A stretch of DNA of 64,000 nt from DATHBD01 sp035296325 (GCA_035296325.1 DATHBD010000067.1:1-64000); one strand, 5' to 3'. Shown: positions 13,629 through 22,559, numbered from the stretch's first letter. Notes: a model not told the origin generated them from the letters alone. Made by a program: numbers and translations.

Positions 13629-14021
13629 GTGGAGCCGACGTACACCATCGAAGAGGCGGCGCAGCGCACCGGCGTTTCGCCGCACACGCTGCGCTATTAC
13701 GAGCGGATCGGGCTGCTGGAGCCGATCGGGCGGGCGGCGAGCGGCCACCGCCGGTACGGCGACGCCGATCTCGGCTCGGTGCTGTTCCTGACGCTGCTGC
13801 GCGAGACCGGCATGCCGATCCGCGACATGCAGCGCTTCGTCGAGCTCGCCAAGGCGGGGGACCACACCATCCCGGGGCGGGTCACGGTGCTGGAGGCACA
13901 CCGTGACGCGCTGCGGGACCGGTTGGCCCTGCTCACCAAGCACCTCACGGCGATCGACAACAAGATCGGCGTGTACCGGGCGCTACTCAGCGCCGACGAG
14001 GACACGAAGGAGTTCGCATGA
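13629..14021 (+). CDS. MerR family transcriptional regulator
   Basis: A 130-residue regulator with the N-terminal winged helix TIEEAAQRTGVSPHTLRYYE (about residues 5-24), the wing SGHRRY and a C-terminal dimerisation coiled coil. No cysteines are available for metal or thiol sensing, so it belongs with the aldehyde/small-molecule type (AdhR/YyaN-like). I use GTG 13629 rather than GTG 13620 because the likely transcription start falls after 13620. It overlaps the aldo/keto reductase gene by 4 bp (ATGA), which makes that enzyme its most probable target. Confidence 0.85.
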   Translation: MEPTYTIEEAAQRTGVSPHTLRYYERIGLLEPIGRAASGHRRYGDADLGSVLFLTLLRETGMPIRDMQRFVELAKAGDHTIPGRVTVLEAHRDALRDRLALLTKHLTAIDNKIGVYRALLSADEDTKEFA

Positions 14022-15025
14022 AGACAGTGGAACTTGGCCGGACCGGCGAGCACGTCAGCCAGCTGGCCCTGGGATGCATGCTGATGGGCACCCGGACCGA
14101 CGAGGCGACGTCGTTCCAGATCCTCGACTCCTATGCCGAGGCGGGCGGCAACTTCCTGGACACGGCCGACTGCTACTGCTGGTGGGAGCGGCCGGGCGAG
14201 CCGGGCGGGCACAGCGAGGAACTGCTGTCGCGCTGGCTGGCCCGCAGCGGTCGCCGCGACGACGTCTTCCTCGCCACGAAGGGCAGCGGGATGCTGCGGG
14301 ACTTCGACGGCATGTTCGACGGCGCGGAGGCCGACTGGTCCAAGGCTCGGCAGAAGTTCGTGGGTGCCGGTGCCGACACGCTGCGGCACGCCATCGACGG
14401 CAGCCTACGGCGGCTGGGTACCGACCGCATCGACCTGTACTACGTGCACGTGGACGACGAATCCACGCCGCTGGAGGAGACGCTGGAGGCGCTGGCCGGC
14501 ATCGTCGCGGCCGGCAAGGCGCGCTACATCGGCTGGTCGAACGTCCGTACCGATCGGTTGGAGCGCATCCGTGCGCTCTGCGCCGAGCACGGCTGGCCGA
14601 TGCCGGTCGCGGTCCAGCAGCAGCACTCGTACCTGCGGCGGCGGCCCGGGATCGACCATGCGTCGATCGTCGACGCGGAGCAGATGGACTATCTGCGGGC
14701 GAACCGGGACCAGAGCCTGGTGGCGTACTCGCCGATCCTCAAGGGGGTCTACGACGACCCGGCCAAGCGCGAGGGCCACGGGATCATGGACCCGTACCAG
14801 GGTCCGGACGCCGACGCCCGGCTGGCTGTGCTGAGCGAGGTCGCGGCCGAGGTCGGCGCCGCCCCGAACCAGGTGGTGCTGGCGTGGCTGCTGCGCCAGA
14901 CGGCACCGCCGGTGATCCCGCTGATCGGCCCGCGGACCTTCGAGCAGTACCGTGCCGCGGTACCGGCGCTCGACCTCACGCTGACCGACGGCCAGTTGGC
15001 GCGGCTGGACGCGGCCGGCGGTTGA
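14018..15025 (+). CDS. Aldo/keto reductase
   Basis: A 335-residue NADPH-dependent oxidoreductase with the (alpha/beta)8 fold. The catalytic tetrad can be read: Asp and Tyr in LDTADCYCW, Lys in ATKGSG and His in YYVHVDD. The C-terminal cofactor-binding segment PLIGPRTFEQ is also standard. It is co-transcribed with the MerR regulator in front of it, a common arrangement for detoxification of carbonyl compounds; the inducer and substrate are unknown. A hairpin terminator follows ten bases after the stop. Confidence 0.92.
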   Translation: MKTVELGRTGEHVSQLALGCMLMGTRTDEATSFQILDSYAEAGGNFLDTADCYCWWERPGEPGGHSEELLSRWLARSGRRDDVFLATKGSGMLRDFDGMFDGAEADWSKARQKFVGAGADTLRHAIDGSLRRLGTDRIDLYYVHVDDESTPLEETLEALAGIVAAGKARYIGWSNVRTDRLERIRALCAEHGWPMPVAVQQQHSYLRRRPGIDHASIVDAEQMDYLRANRDQSLVAYSPILKGVYDDPAKREGHGIMDPYQGPDADARLAVLSEVAAEVGAAPNQVVLAWLLRQTAPPVIPLIGPRTFEQYRAAVPALDLTLTDGQLARLDAAGG

Positions 15026-15034
15026 TGGCGCGGG

Positions 15035-15066
15035 GCCCCGCCGACAGGAAACGGCGTTGGCGGGGC
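15035..15066 (+). terminator. Hairpin terminator after the aldo/keto reductase gene
   Basis: GCCCCGCCGAC and GTTGGCGGGGC form an 11-bp stem with one wobble pair around a 10-nt loop. No U-tract follows, which is normal at this base composition. Confidence 0.65.
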
Positions 15067-15132
15067 GTCTAATACAACGGTGAACCCGCAGCTCGTACGG
15101 CCCCGGCGCCAACCCCCGTCGGGGCCGCCGGC

Positions 15133-16254
15133 GTGAGCCGGCCCGGGTGGCTCGGCGCCGCGCTCGGCCGGCTGCGCGACGACTGGCTGCTGATCGGGGA
15201 GGCGACCGTCGCCGCGACGGTCGCCTGGCTCATCGCCACCGAGCTGCTCGGCAACCCGGAGCCGTTCTTCGCGCCGGTCGCCGCGTTGATCACGTTGCTG
15301 CAGGTCCGGGGCCAGCGGATGCGCCGCGCCGTCGAGGTCATCCTCGGCGTCGCGGGCGGGGTGCTGGTCGCCGACATCGTCGTGCAGGCGCTGGGCCCGC
15401 ACACCACCTGGACCATCGTCACGGTGCTGCTGATCACGCTCACGCTCGCCGTGGCGATCGGTGCCAGTCCGGTCTCTGTGGTCCAGGCGGCGGTCTCCGC
15501 GATGTACCTGGTCGTGGTGGCGCCGCCGACCCAGACCCTGGTGCCGCTGCGGTTCATCGACGCGTTGGTTGGTGGCGGCGTCGCGCTGCTGGTGAGCCAG
15601 CTCGCCGTGGTGCGGGATCCGCTCGCGCCGCTGGTCCGCGAGTCCCGGCAGCTCTTCGGTGAGCTCGCCGGCGTGATCTCCGACGTGGCGGACGCGCTCG
15701 ACCGGCACGACGAGGCCGCGGCACGGGCGGCGCTGACCCGGGCGCGCAGTGCCGACACCGCGGTGGAGCGCCTGCGGACCGCTGTGTCGGCCGCCGACGA
15801 AGGGCTGCGGCTGCATGTGCTGCGGCGCGAGCGGCGCGATCGGGTGCAGGCCGTGGACGCGGCCACCGAGCAGCTGGACTATGCGGTACGCAACGTCCGG
15901 GTGCTGGCCCGCGCGGCGGTGACGCTGACCCGGCTGCCGGCGGCGCCACCGTTGCCGCTGGGCGCCGCGGTGCGGTCGCTGGTTGCCGCCGTGTACGCCG
16001 TCGACAAGGCGTTCGCCGCGGATCTGGCCGGCTCCGGCGACGCCGCGCAGCACAACGTGGAGTGGGCCGAGACGGTCGCCCTGGACGCCGTACGCGCGGC
16101 CGGTCAGCTGCTGCCGGACGGCCCACCGCTGCCGCTCATCATGATCATCGGGCAGATCCGGACGACCGCGATCGATCTGCTCCGGGGGGCGGGGTCGGAC
16201 GACATCGAGATCCTGACCCGGGTGGACAGGGCGCTCGGCCTGCCACCGGTGTAG
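15133..16254 (+). CDS. FUSC-family integral membrane protein
   Basis: A 373-residue protein whose first ~170 residues form about six membrane helices, including the FFAPVAALITLLQVRGQRM block characteristic of the aromatic-acid-exporter/FUSC family. The remainder is a soluble, Ala/Arg-rich helical domain, likely cytoplasmic. Such proteins are thought to export or sequester small aromatic or lipophilic compounds. It starts with GTG shortly after a terminator, so it probably has its own promoter. A regulatory link to the reductase upstream is possible but not shown. Confidence 0.8.
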   Translation: MSRPGWLGAALGRLRDDWLLIGEATVAATVAWLIATELLGNPEPFFAPVAALITLLQVRGQRMRRAVEVILGVAGGVLVADIVVQALGPHTTWTIVTVLLITLTLAVAIGASPVSVVQAAVSAMYLVVVAPPTQTLVPLRFIDALVGGGVALLVSQLAVVRDPLAPLVRESRQLFGELAGVISDVADALDRHDEAAARAALTRARSADTAVERLRTAVSAADEGLRLHVLRRERRDRVQAVDAATEQLDYAVRNVRVLARAAVTLTRLPAAPPLPLGAAVRSLVAAVYAVDKAFAADLAGSGDAAQHNVEWAETVALDAVRAAGQLLPDGPPLPLIMIIGQIRTTAIDLLRGAGSDDIEILTRVDRALGLPPV

Positions 16255-16284
16255 CGCCGGGTTTGGTACCTGCCAGCGGTCGGC

Positions 16285-16995
16285 TCAGCGTCCGACCGCG
16301 ATCCACACCGCCCGTGCCGTGGCGATCAGGCCCCCGTCCGGACCGTACATGCTGGACACCACATGGGCCTTGCGGCCGTGCGTCGACGTGGTGGCGCCCA
16401 TCACCACGCACTCGTCGCCGGACGCCGGCACCGCGTCCACCCGGGCGGTGAACCGACCCAGCACGTACGGCCGGTTCTCGATGCCCACCGACCAGCCGCC
16501 CGGGCAGTCCAGCGCTGCGAAGACCAGCATGGGCGATACATCGTCCGGGACCCGCCAGGCCGCGGCGGTCCGCCCGTCCGCCAGCCGCCCGGGGAAGAGC
16601 CGTAGGCCGGTGGCGTGCTCCGGGCCGCAGACGAAGCAGGTGGGGAACGGGTGCGAAATCAGCCCGGGATAGCTGTCGGCCAGCGCGAGCGCCTCGGCGA
16701 ACGACACCGGCGGCACGGTCTCCACGACCGGCTCCGACACCCGCTCCGCGGTCGCGATGAGCGACTCCCCGTCATACACCGAGAGCACCGCGCCGTCGCG
16801 GGACAGCGACATCGGTCGTTCCAGCGGCGGCGGCCGGTGCAGCGTCACCACCGCCTCGATCGGGCAGGCCGGCACGCCGTCGGCGGCCGCCGCCGCGGCT
16901 GCCGCCAGATCCTCGTAACAGGCCAGCATGCCGGCGGTGTAGCCACCGTTGGCGGAGCCGGGCGGGCCGTTGAATCGGGCTGGGATGATCAACAA
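16285..16995 (-). CDS. Hotdog-fold thioesterase-like protein
   Basis: A 236-residue soluble protein with the look of a double-hotdog thioesterase: FNGPPGSANGGYTAGML at the N-terminus resembles acyl-CoA thioesterase openings, and the second half contains CFVCGPEHATGLRLFPG and CPGGWSVG. The paired cysteines in CFVCG are typical of this actinobacterial group. The residues that would act as the thioesterase acid are not obvious, so acyl-CoA or acyl-ACP hydrolysis is inferred from fold only. The gene stands alone between convergent and divergent neighbours. Confidence 0.65.
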   Translation of the reverse strand: MLIIPARFNGPPGSANGGYTAGMLACYEDLAAAAAAAADGVPACPIEAVVTLHRPPPLERPMSLSRDGAVLSVYDGESLIATAERVSEPVVETVPPVSFAEALALADSYPGLISHPFPTCFVCGPEHATGLRLFPGRLADGRTAAAWRVPDDVSPMLVFAALDCPGGWSVGIENRPYVLGRFTARVDAVPASGDECVVMGATTSTHGRKAHVVSSMYGPDGGLIATARAVWIAVGR

Positions 16996-17166
16996 TCAGC
17001 CTTTCTGATCACGCGTTGTCGCATGTGCGTTCATCGGGACGGTACCGGGCCCCATCCACCGGCACCGGGGAACAACACCGATCCCGCCGACGGCGCGTCG
17101 ACCCGGAAACGTGCGAACACTTCGGCGGCCAGCGGCGAAGAGGGGTTGAGAGGAGGGTGGCAGCCG

Positions 17167-18015
17167 ATGGAGACGGATGTCGATGTGACCCTTGGTGACG
17201 CCCGAGCTACGCCTACCCGAGCCACACCGCGCGACGATGGCAGATCGCCCACCGACGCCGAGATGATCGCTGAGGCTCGGCGGTCGCCGGAGCAGTTCAC
17301 GGCGGTGTTCGACCGGCACTATGAGCGGATCTATGCCTATGCGGCGCGGCGGCTCGGTCGTGATCTGGCCGACGATGTCGCGTCGGAGACGTTTCTGGTC
17401 GCGTTCAGCCTGATCGAGGGCTACGACGCAAATCGCCCGGACGCGGCGCCGTGGTTGTACGGCATCGCATCGAACCTCATCGCCCGGCAGGGCTGCGCCG
17501 AGTCGAAGCGGTTCAAGATCCTGGCCAAGCTGGCGCCGGACGGGGCGGTCAGATTCGGGGACAGGATGGTCTTCCCGGCGATCTCCTACGACGAGCTGGC
17601 CGGGTTGACCACACCGGAGGCGATCGACAAATATCTCGCACGAGGGAAAACGTCGGGTTGGAATGAGCCGGGCCCGATGATCCTCCACGAGGTTCTCCCG
17701 CCGGACGTCGAAGCGGCGGTCTTCCGCTGGTACGCCCGCAAGCCCGGGGTCGAAGTCGACCGGAGCGCGGTCAACTTCGACGGGCGCCCGGCGATCGCGG
17801 TGACATTGAAGTCCGAGGACTGGCTCAGGGACGACTATCTGTTCGACCCCGACACCTACCAGCTGATCGGCCTGCGTTCGGTGGCCGTGAAGAACAACGT
17901 CAGCGAGGACCTCGACGGGATACGGCGGGTCAGGAAAGGTGACGTGCTGCACCTGGAGATCCGCGAGAGCGCCGGCATCGTGGACAAGGTCGGCGACACG
18001 GTGACAGGGCGATGA
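17167..18015 (+). CDS. Chimeric protein: sigma-70 region 2 fused to a CU044_5270-type domain
   Basis: A 282-residue reading frame with a strong ribosome-binding site (GAGGAGGG). Residues ~40-115 are an ECF sigma factor region 2 (FTAVFDRHYERIYAYAARRL, DDVASETFLVAF, PWLYGIASNLIARQ). At about residue 117 this passes directly into a segment resembling the C-terminal half of CU044_5270 proteins (DEWLR/DDYLFDPDTYQLIG-like blocks, then VRKGDVL). Sigma region 4 and the membrane anchor and N-terminal half of the CU044_5270 partner are both absent. In many actinomycetes the two are adjacent genes, so an in-frame deletion is the simplest origin. Without region 4 it is unlikely to be a working sigma factor. 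Confidence 0.75.
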   Translation: METDVDVTLGDARATPTRATPRDDGRSPTDAEMIAEARRSPEQFTAVFDRHYERIYAYAARRLGRDLADDVASETFLVAFSLIEGYDANRPDAAPWLYGIASNLIARQGCAESKRFKILAKLAPDGAVRFGDRMVFPAISYDELAGLTTPEAIDKYLARGKTSGWNEPGPMILHEVLPPDVEAAVFRWYARKPGVEVDRSAVNFDGRPAIAVTLKSEDWLRDDYLFDPDTYQLIGLRSVAVKNNVSEDLDGIRRVRKGDVLHLEIRESAGIVDKVGDTVTGR

Positions 18016-18096
18016 CGCAACCGTTCATGCGACGGTCACATCACACACCAGCGGCCGTCACGGCGACGCCGGTTCCCTGCCGTACCTCTGTAAGTC

Positions 18097-18855
18097 ATGA
18101 CGATTCTGGCCGTCTCCGCTCCCACCGAGACCACCGGCTACCGCATCGAGATCGCCACCGCGGGTCCACAGGTACGCGCCGCCCAGCGGCTCCGGCATGA
18201 GGTCTTCGCCGGGGAACTCGGCGCCGTGCTGCGCACCCCGACACCGGGCCTCGACATCGACGAGTTCGACGAGTACTGCGACCACCTGATCATCCGGGTG
18301 GCCGGCACCGACGAGGTGGTAGGCACCTACCGCATGCTGCCGCCGGACCGGGCGGCGCTGGCCGGCCGGCTCTACGCCGACGCGGAGTTCGACCTGGCGC
18401 CGCTCGCTCAGCTGCGGGGCGCGCTGGTGGAGACCGGCCGGTCCTGCGTACACCCGGATCACCGCACCGGCGCGGTGATCAACCTGATGTGGGCCGGTAT
18501 CACCAGGTACCTGCACCTGGCGGGGTACCGCTGGCTGGTCGGCTGCGCGTCGATACCGCTCGCCGACGGGGGAGCGACCGCCGCCGGGGTCTGGGAGATG
18601 GTGCGCGACCGGCATCTCGCCCCGCCGGCCTGGCGGGTGCAGCCCCGCACCCCGTGGCCGGTCGACCAGGTCACCCGCCCGGCCGGCCGGGTAGCCGTGC
18701 CGCCGCTGCTGCGCGGATACCTGCGCCTCGGGGCCTGGGTCTGCGGCCCGCCGGCCCACGACCCGGACTTCGGTGTGGCCGATCTGTTCCTCCTGCACTC
18801 GATGGAACGGATGGATCCGCGGTACGTCCGGCACTTCCTCGGCCTGCTGCCATGA
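18097..18855 (+). CDS. GNAT-type N-acyltransferase (OlsB/hemolysin-like)
   Basis: A 252-residue acyltransferase of the family that includes ornithine N-alpha-acyltransferase OlsB. Recognisable blocks are LRHEVFAGELG near residue 30, DEFDEYCDHLIIR near 55, VVGTYRMLPP near 75, LVETGRSCVHPDHR near 112 and GCASIPLADGG near 150. It would transfer an acyl chain from ACP to an amine such as ornithine. The PlsC-like gene starts 77 bp downstream, which mirrors the OlsB-OlsA pair of ornithine-lipid synthesis; that pathway is inferred, not proven. Confidence 0.8.
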   Translation: MTILAVSAPTETTGYRIEIATAGPQVRAAQRLRHEVFAGELGAVLRTPTPGLDIDEFDEYCDHLIIRVAGTDEVVGTYRMLPPDRAALAGRLYADAEFDLAPLAQLRGALVETGRSCVHPDHRTGAVINLMWAGITRYLHLAGYRWLVGCASIPLADGGATAAGVWEMVRDRHLAPPAWRVQPRTPWPVDQVTRPAGRVAVPPLLRGYLRLGAWVCGPPAHDPDFGVADLFLLHSMERMDPRYVRHFLGLLP

Positions 18856-18931
18856 GCGGGCGTCAGCGAGCGAATCGGCCGGCACAGCGGGTGGTGCCTC
18901 AAGGCGCGGGCGAGCGGAGCGAGGTCGCGAC

Positions 18932-19951
18932 ATGAGCGAGCTGTGGCGGCCGGTGTCGTCGTGTACCTCCGGGTGCCTTCCCCGGCCCGATGCGGTGCCG
19001 CGGGCCGGCCGGGCCCTGGTGGCCTGGCGGGTCACCGCGATCATCGCGGTACTGCTGGCGGGCGGCGTCTCACTGCTGCTCCTGGCCACGCTGCGGCTGC
19101 CGATCCGGCGGGCGGTCCGGCTGTTCGCCCGTGGCCTGCTCGCCGGCTTGGGAATCCGGCACACCGCGAACCGGCGGCTGCCGGTGCGACGGGCGCTGCT
19201 GGTCGCCAACCACGTCTCCTGGGTCGACGTCCTTGTGCTGGTCGCCCACGCCCCGGCGCGCGTCCTGGCCAAGCGGGAGGTGCGTGCCTGGCCGGTCGCC
19301 GGTTGGCTGGCCTGTATCACCGGGACGATATTCCTCGATCGGCGACGACCCCGTCGGCTGCCGGCGACCGTCGCCGAGGTGCGCACAGCGCTCGACGCAG
19401 GGGGTGTGGTCGCGGTCTTTCCGGAGGGTACGACGTGGTGCGGGCTGGCGCACGGACGCTTCCGTCCCGCGTTGTTCCAGGCCGCGATCGACGTCGGAGC
19501 GCCGGTTGTGCCGGTCACGCTGTCCTTCCGGATGGCGGGCCGACCCAGCACGGTCGCCGCCTACGTCGGCGTGGACACCCTGCTCGCCTCGCTGGGACGG
19601 ATCCTGCGGACCCGCGGGCTGACCGTCTCCCTGCGCGCCCACCCCAGCCTGCACGTCGAGCCGTCGGCGTCACGCCGCGCGTTGGCCGACGCGGCCGGCG
19701 GCCGGCTGCACGGCACCGGATGGTCACTGTGCGACCAGCACCACCACGAGCGTGCGTGGACCGTGGACGCCCTCGACCCGCGAGAGCTCGATGTCGCTGG
19801 TGGCGGACGGCCCACTGATGAACGTGAGCGGCCGGGTCGGGTCGAGTCGGGACAGCAGCTCCGGCACGGTCTCGACGACGACCTCCGCCGGGACCACGCA
19901 GATGTGCCGATCCGGGATGAGCGTGACCGCACGCCGTCCCTGACCCGGTGA
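18932..19951 (+). CDS. 1-acyl-glycerol-phosphate acyltransferase family protein (PlsC/OlsA-like)
   Basis: A 339-residue membrane-associated acyltransferase with an N-terminal helix (about residues 30-50), the NHVSWVD (H-x4-D) catalytic motif, FLDR and the phosphate-binding FPEGTT. It would add a second acyl chain to a lysolipid, possibly the product of the GNAT gene upstream. The enzyme domain ends near residue 260; the last ~75 residues (positions 19724-19951) are read antisense to the 3' end of lutC and are Asp/Arg-rich with no family resemblance. The native stop was probably lost and the frame extended into the neighbour. Confidence 0.82.
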   Translation: MSELWRPVSSCTSGCLPRPDAVPRAGRALVAWRVTAIIAVLLAGGVSLLLLATLRLPIRRAVRLFARGLLAGLGIRHTANRRLPVRRALLVANHVSWVDVLVLVAHAPARVLAKREVRAWPVAGWLACITGTIFLDRRRPRRLPATVAEVRTALDAGGVVAVFPEGTTWCGLAHGRFRPALFQAAIDVGAPVVPVTLSFRMAGRPSTVAAYVGVDTLLASLGRILRTRGLTVSLRAHPSLHVEPSASRRALADAAGGRLHGTGWSLCDQHHHERAWTVDALDPRELDVAGGGRPTDERERPGRVESGQQLRHGLDDDLRRDHADVPIRDERDRTPSLTR

Positions 19952-20356
19952 ACCGTCCAGCGCGATGGTTCCGGTCTCGGCGGCCGCCGCCGCGCAGCCG
20001 GTCAGGACGGCCGCCATCGCGTCGAGTTCGGCATGGGTGAGCGTGCCGTCGTCGCGCACGGCACCTTCCGGCACCCACCCCGCCGGCAGGCCCGGCGGGA
20101 CCAGCACCCGGCCGCCGGCCGGGAGGATCTGTGCGAGCACCTCGGCGACCGTCTGGCCGACCGTGTCCGGCGACGCCCGGTACACCGTCGCCCGGTAGTC
20201 GACGAGCCGGTCTGTCAGCAGCTCCAGCAGCGCGGGTGAGCCGGGCGGCTCGGTACCGGTCTCCCGGTAGCCGCGCGGGATCGAACCGGCCGGTTCCGCG
20301 CCGCCGCGCAGTGCGGTCCGGACCCGGGCGAGCATCTCATCGCGGGCCGTGGTCAT
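19724..20356 (-). CDS. lutC: Lactate utilization protein C (LUD domain)
   Basis: A 210-residue subunit of the LutABC L-lactate oxidation complex. The LUD domain is seen in the RHICVVPAEVVV block and the C-terminal LTFISGPSATSDIELSRVEGVHGP segment, which is diagnostic for LutC/YkgG. The ATG at 20356 overlaps the lutB stop by 4 bp (ATGA). Its 3' end overlaps the convergent acyltransferase gene by 228 nt. Confidence 0.93.
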   Translation of the reverse strand: MTTARDEMLARVRTALRGGAEPAGSIPRGYRETGTEPPGSPALLELLTDRLVDYRATVYRASPDTVGQTVAEVLAQILPAGGRVLVPPGLPAGWVPEGAVRDDGTLTHAELDAMAAVLTGCAAAAAETGTIALDGSPGQGRRAVTLIPDRHICVVPAEVVVETVPELLSRLDPTRPLTFISGPSATSDIELSRVEGVHGPRTLVVVLVAQ

Positions 20357-21825
20357 GACTGCCCCCTGGTCCGGCGCCACCACTCGCGGAACGTCTCGGT
20401 TGGCGGCACCGGCGCGTCCCGGCTGGAGGTCCACCCGGAGAACGGCGGTGGCAGCGTGGTGATCCGACCGCGCTTGCGCCCGAGCAGCCGACCGGCCCGC
20501 GACGCCTTCTCAGCGGCACCGAACCGGGCCGGTGAGGACATCACCCACGACGCGGCCGCCATCGCGACCGCCTCGGCGCTGGGCAGGGTGTGGGTATCCC
20601 GGCGCTCCTCGACGTGTCGTGCCCGCAGGTGCACGAGGATGGCCGGGATGTCGATCCGGACCGGGCAGGCGTCGAAGCACGCGCCGCAGAGGCTGGACGC
20701 GTACGGCAGGGACGGGTTGTCCTCCACGCCGGTGAGCTGCGGCGTCAGCACCGCCCCGATCGGGCCTGGGTACACCGACCCGTACGCGTGCCCGCCGGTG
20801 CGCTCGTACACCGGGCACACGTTGAGGCAGGCGCTGCACCGGATGCAGTGCAGCGCCGACCGCCCGACCTCGTCGGCGAGTACCGCGGTCCGGCCGTTGT
20901 CCAGCAGGACCAGGTGGAATTCCTGTGGGCCGTCCCCGGGGGTGACGCCGGTCCACGCCGAGGTGTAGGGGTTCATCCGCTCGCCGGTCGAGGAGCGCGG
21001 CAGCAGCTGCAGGAACACCTCGAGGTCGCGCCAGGTCGGCACCAGCTTCTCGATGCCCATCACGGTGATCAGGGTTTCCGGCAGGGTGAGGCACATCCGG
21101 CCGTTGCCCTCGGACTCCACCACGAGCAGCGTGCCGCTCTCCGCCACGGCGAAGTTGGCGCCGGAGATGCCGACCCGGGCGGTGAGGAACTTGCGCCGCA
21201 GGTAGGCCCGCGCCGCCATGGCCAGCGCACGCGGTTCGTCGGTCAGGTCCGGGTCCACGCCGGCCATCTCGCGCAGGAAGATCTCGCGGATCTCCGCCCG
21301 GTTGCGGTGGATCGCCGGCACCAGGATGTGTGAGGGCTCGTCGTGGCCGAGCTGCACGATCAGTTCGGCGAGGTCGGTCTCGTAAGCGGCGATGCCGGCG
21401 GTGGCGAGCGCGTCGTTGAGCCCGATCTCCTGGGTCACCATCGACTTGACCTTGACGACCTCGTCGGCCCCGGTGGCGCGGACCAGTTCGGTGATGATCC
21501 GGTTGGCCTCGTTGGCGTCGCGCGCCCAGTGCACGGTGCCGCCGCGCGCGGTGACCTCCCGCTCCAGCCGTTCCAGGTGGGTGTCCAGGTCCGCCATGGT
21601 GGCGGCCTTGATCGCCTCACCGGCGAGGCGCAGCTCCTCCCAGTCCGGCACCTCGCCCACCACCGCCGCCCGCTTGCCGCGGATGGTGGCGGTGGCCTTG
21701 CCGATGTTGCGGCGCAGCTGGGTGTCGGCCAGGGCGGCGCGGGCCGCCGTCGGGAACGACTGCGTGCCGCGCAGCGCGCCGACCCCGCGGGGCGCGGTCG
21801 GCATGCCCAGGAACGTCTGCGTCAT
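20353..21825 (-). CDS. lutB: Lactate utilization iron-sulfur protein B
   Basis: A 490-residue iron-sulfur and LUD-domain protein of lactate oxidation to pyruvate. The LUD part covers roughly residues 70-290 (ISGANFAVAESGTLLVVESE). Two [4Fe-4S] clusters are indicated by CIRCSACLNVCP near residue 325 and CGACFDACP near residue 385. It lies 2 bp after lutA and overlaps lutC, so the three are one operon. The reading frame can be extended upstream to 22872, but that part is antisense-like and overlaps lutA. Confidence 0.95.
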   Translation of the reverse strand: MTQTFLGMPTAPRGVGALRGTQSFPTAARAALADTQLRRNIGKATATIRGKRAAVVGEVPDWEELRLAGEAIKAATMADLDTHLERLEREVTARGGTVHWARDANEANRIITELVRATGADEVVKVKSMVTQEIGLNDALATAGIAAYETDLAELIVQLGHDEPSHILVPAIHRNRAEIREIFLREMAGVDPDLTDEPRALAMAARAYLRRKFLTARVGISGANFAVAESGTLLVVESEGNGRMCLTLPETLITVMGIEKLVPTWRDLEVFLQLLPRSSTGERMNPYTSAWTGVTPGDGPQEFHLVLLDNGRTAVLADEVGRSALHCIRCSACLNVCPVYERTGGHAYGSVYPGPIGAVLTPQLTGVEDNPSLPYASSLCGACFDACPVRIDIPAILVHLRARHVEERRDTHTLPSAEAVAMAAASWVMSSPARFGAAEKASRAGRLLGRKRGRITTLPPPFSGWTSSRDAPVPPTETFREWWRRTRGQS

Positions 21826-21827
21826 GC

Positions 21828-22559
21828 TCACCCCTCGGTCGATGCCAGAATTTCCGCGAGGTGCAGCGTACGGGTGCCGGAGCTGAGCCGGGACAGGCCA
21901 CCGCCGATGTGCATCAGGCAGGAGCCGTCGCCGGCGGTCACCACCTCCGACCGGGTGCCGAGGACGTTGCGCATCTTGTCGGCCAGCATCGCGGTCGATG
22001 TGTCGGCGTTCTTCACGGCGAACGTGCCGCCGAAGCCGCAGCACTGGTCCGCCTCCGGCAGCTCGACGAGGTCGATCCCGCGCACCGCGCGCAGCAGCCG
22101 CAGCGGGCGGTCGCCCACCCGTAGCAGGCGCAGCGAGTGGCAGGTCGGGTGGTAGGTGACCCGGTGCGGGAAGTACGCACCGACATCGGTGACGCCGAGC
22201 ACGTCGACGAGGAACTCGGAGAGTTCGTAGGTCCGCTCCGCGACGGACGCCGCCCGCGCGGCCAGCGCGGGCGAGCCCAGTCGTTCCGCGACGGTGGCGT
22301 GCTGGTGCCGGACACAGCCGACACACGAGCCCGATGGGGCGACGATCGCGTCGTACGCGCCGAACACCCGGGTGTGGTGCTTGATCAGGGGCAGCGCCTC
22401 GCGCTGGTACCCGGTGTTGATGTGCATCTGTCCGCAGCACGTCTGGTCGGCCGGGAACACGACCTCGTGACCCAGCCGTTCGAGCAGCGTGACAGTGGCC
22501 TTGCCGACCTGGGGAAGCAGTGCGTCGGCGAGGCAGGTGACGAAGAGGGCAACCCGCAC
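21828..22559 (-). CDS. lutA: Lactate utilization (Fe-S)-binding protein A
   Basis: A 243-residue protein with two cysteine-rich CCG domains: TCCGQMHINTGYQ near residue 41 and QCCGFGGTFAVKN near residue 170, with further cysteines in SGSCVGCVRH. These bind an iron-sulfur centre in the heterodisulfide-reductase/GlpC fashion. It is the first gene of lutABC; the GTG at 22559 has GGAG ten bases upstream. The 277-bp region in front holds the inverted repeat and G-tract, shared with the two-component system on the other strand. No regulator gene of the LutR type is adjacent. Confidence 0.94.
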   Translation of the reverse strand: MRVALFVTCLADALLPQVGKATVTLLERLGHEVVFPADQTCCGQMHINTGYQREALPLIKHHTRVFGAYDAIVAPSGSCVGCVRHQHATVAERLGSPALAARAASVAERTYELSEFLVDVLGVTDVGAYFPHRVTYHPTCHSLRLLRVGDRPLRLLRAVRGIDLVELPEADQCCGFGGTFAVKNADTSTAMLADKMRNVLGTRSEVVTAGDGSCLMHIGGGLSRLSSGTRTLHLAEILASTEG

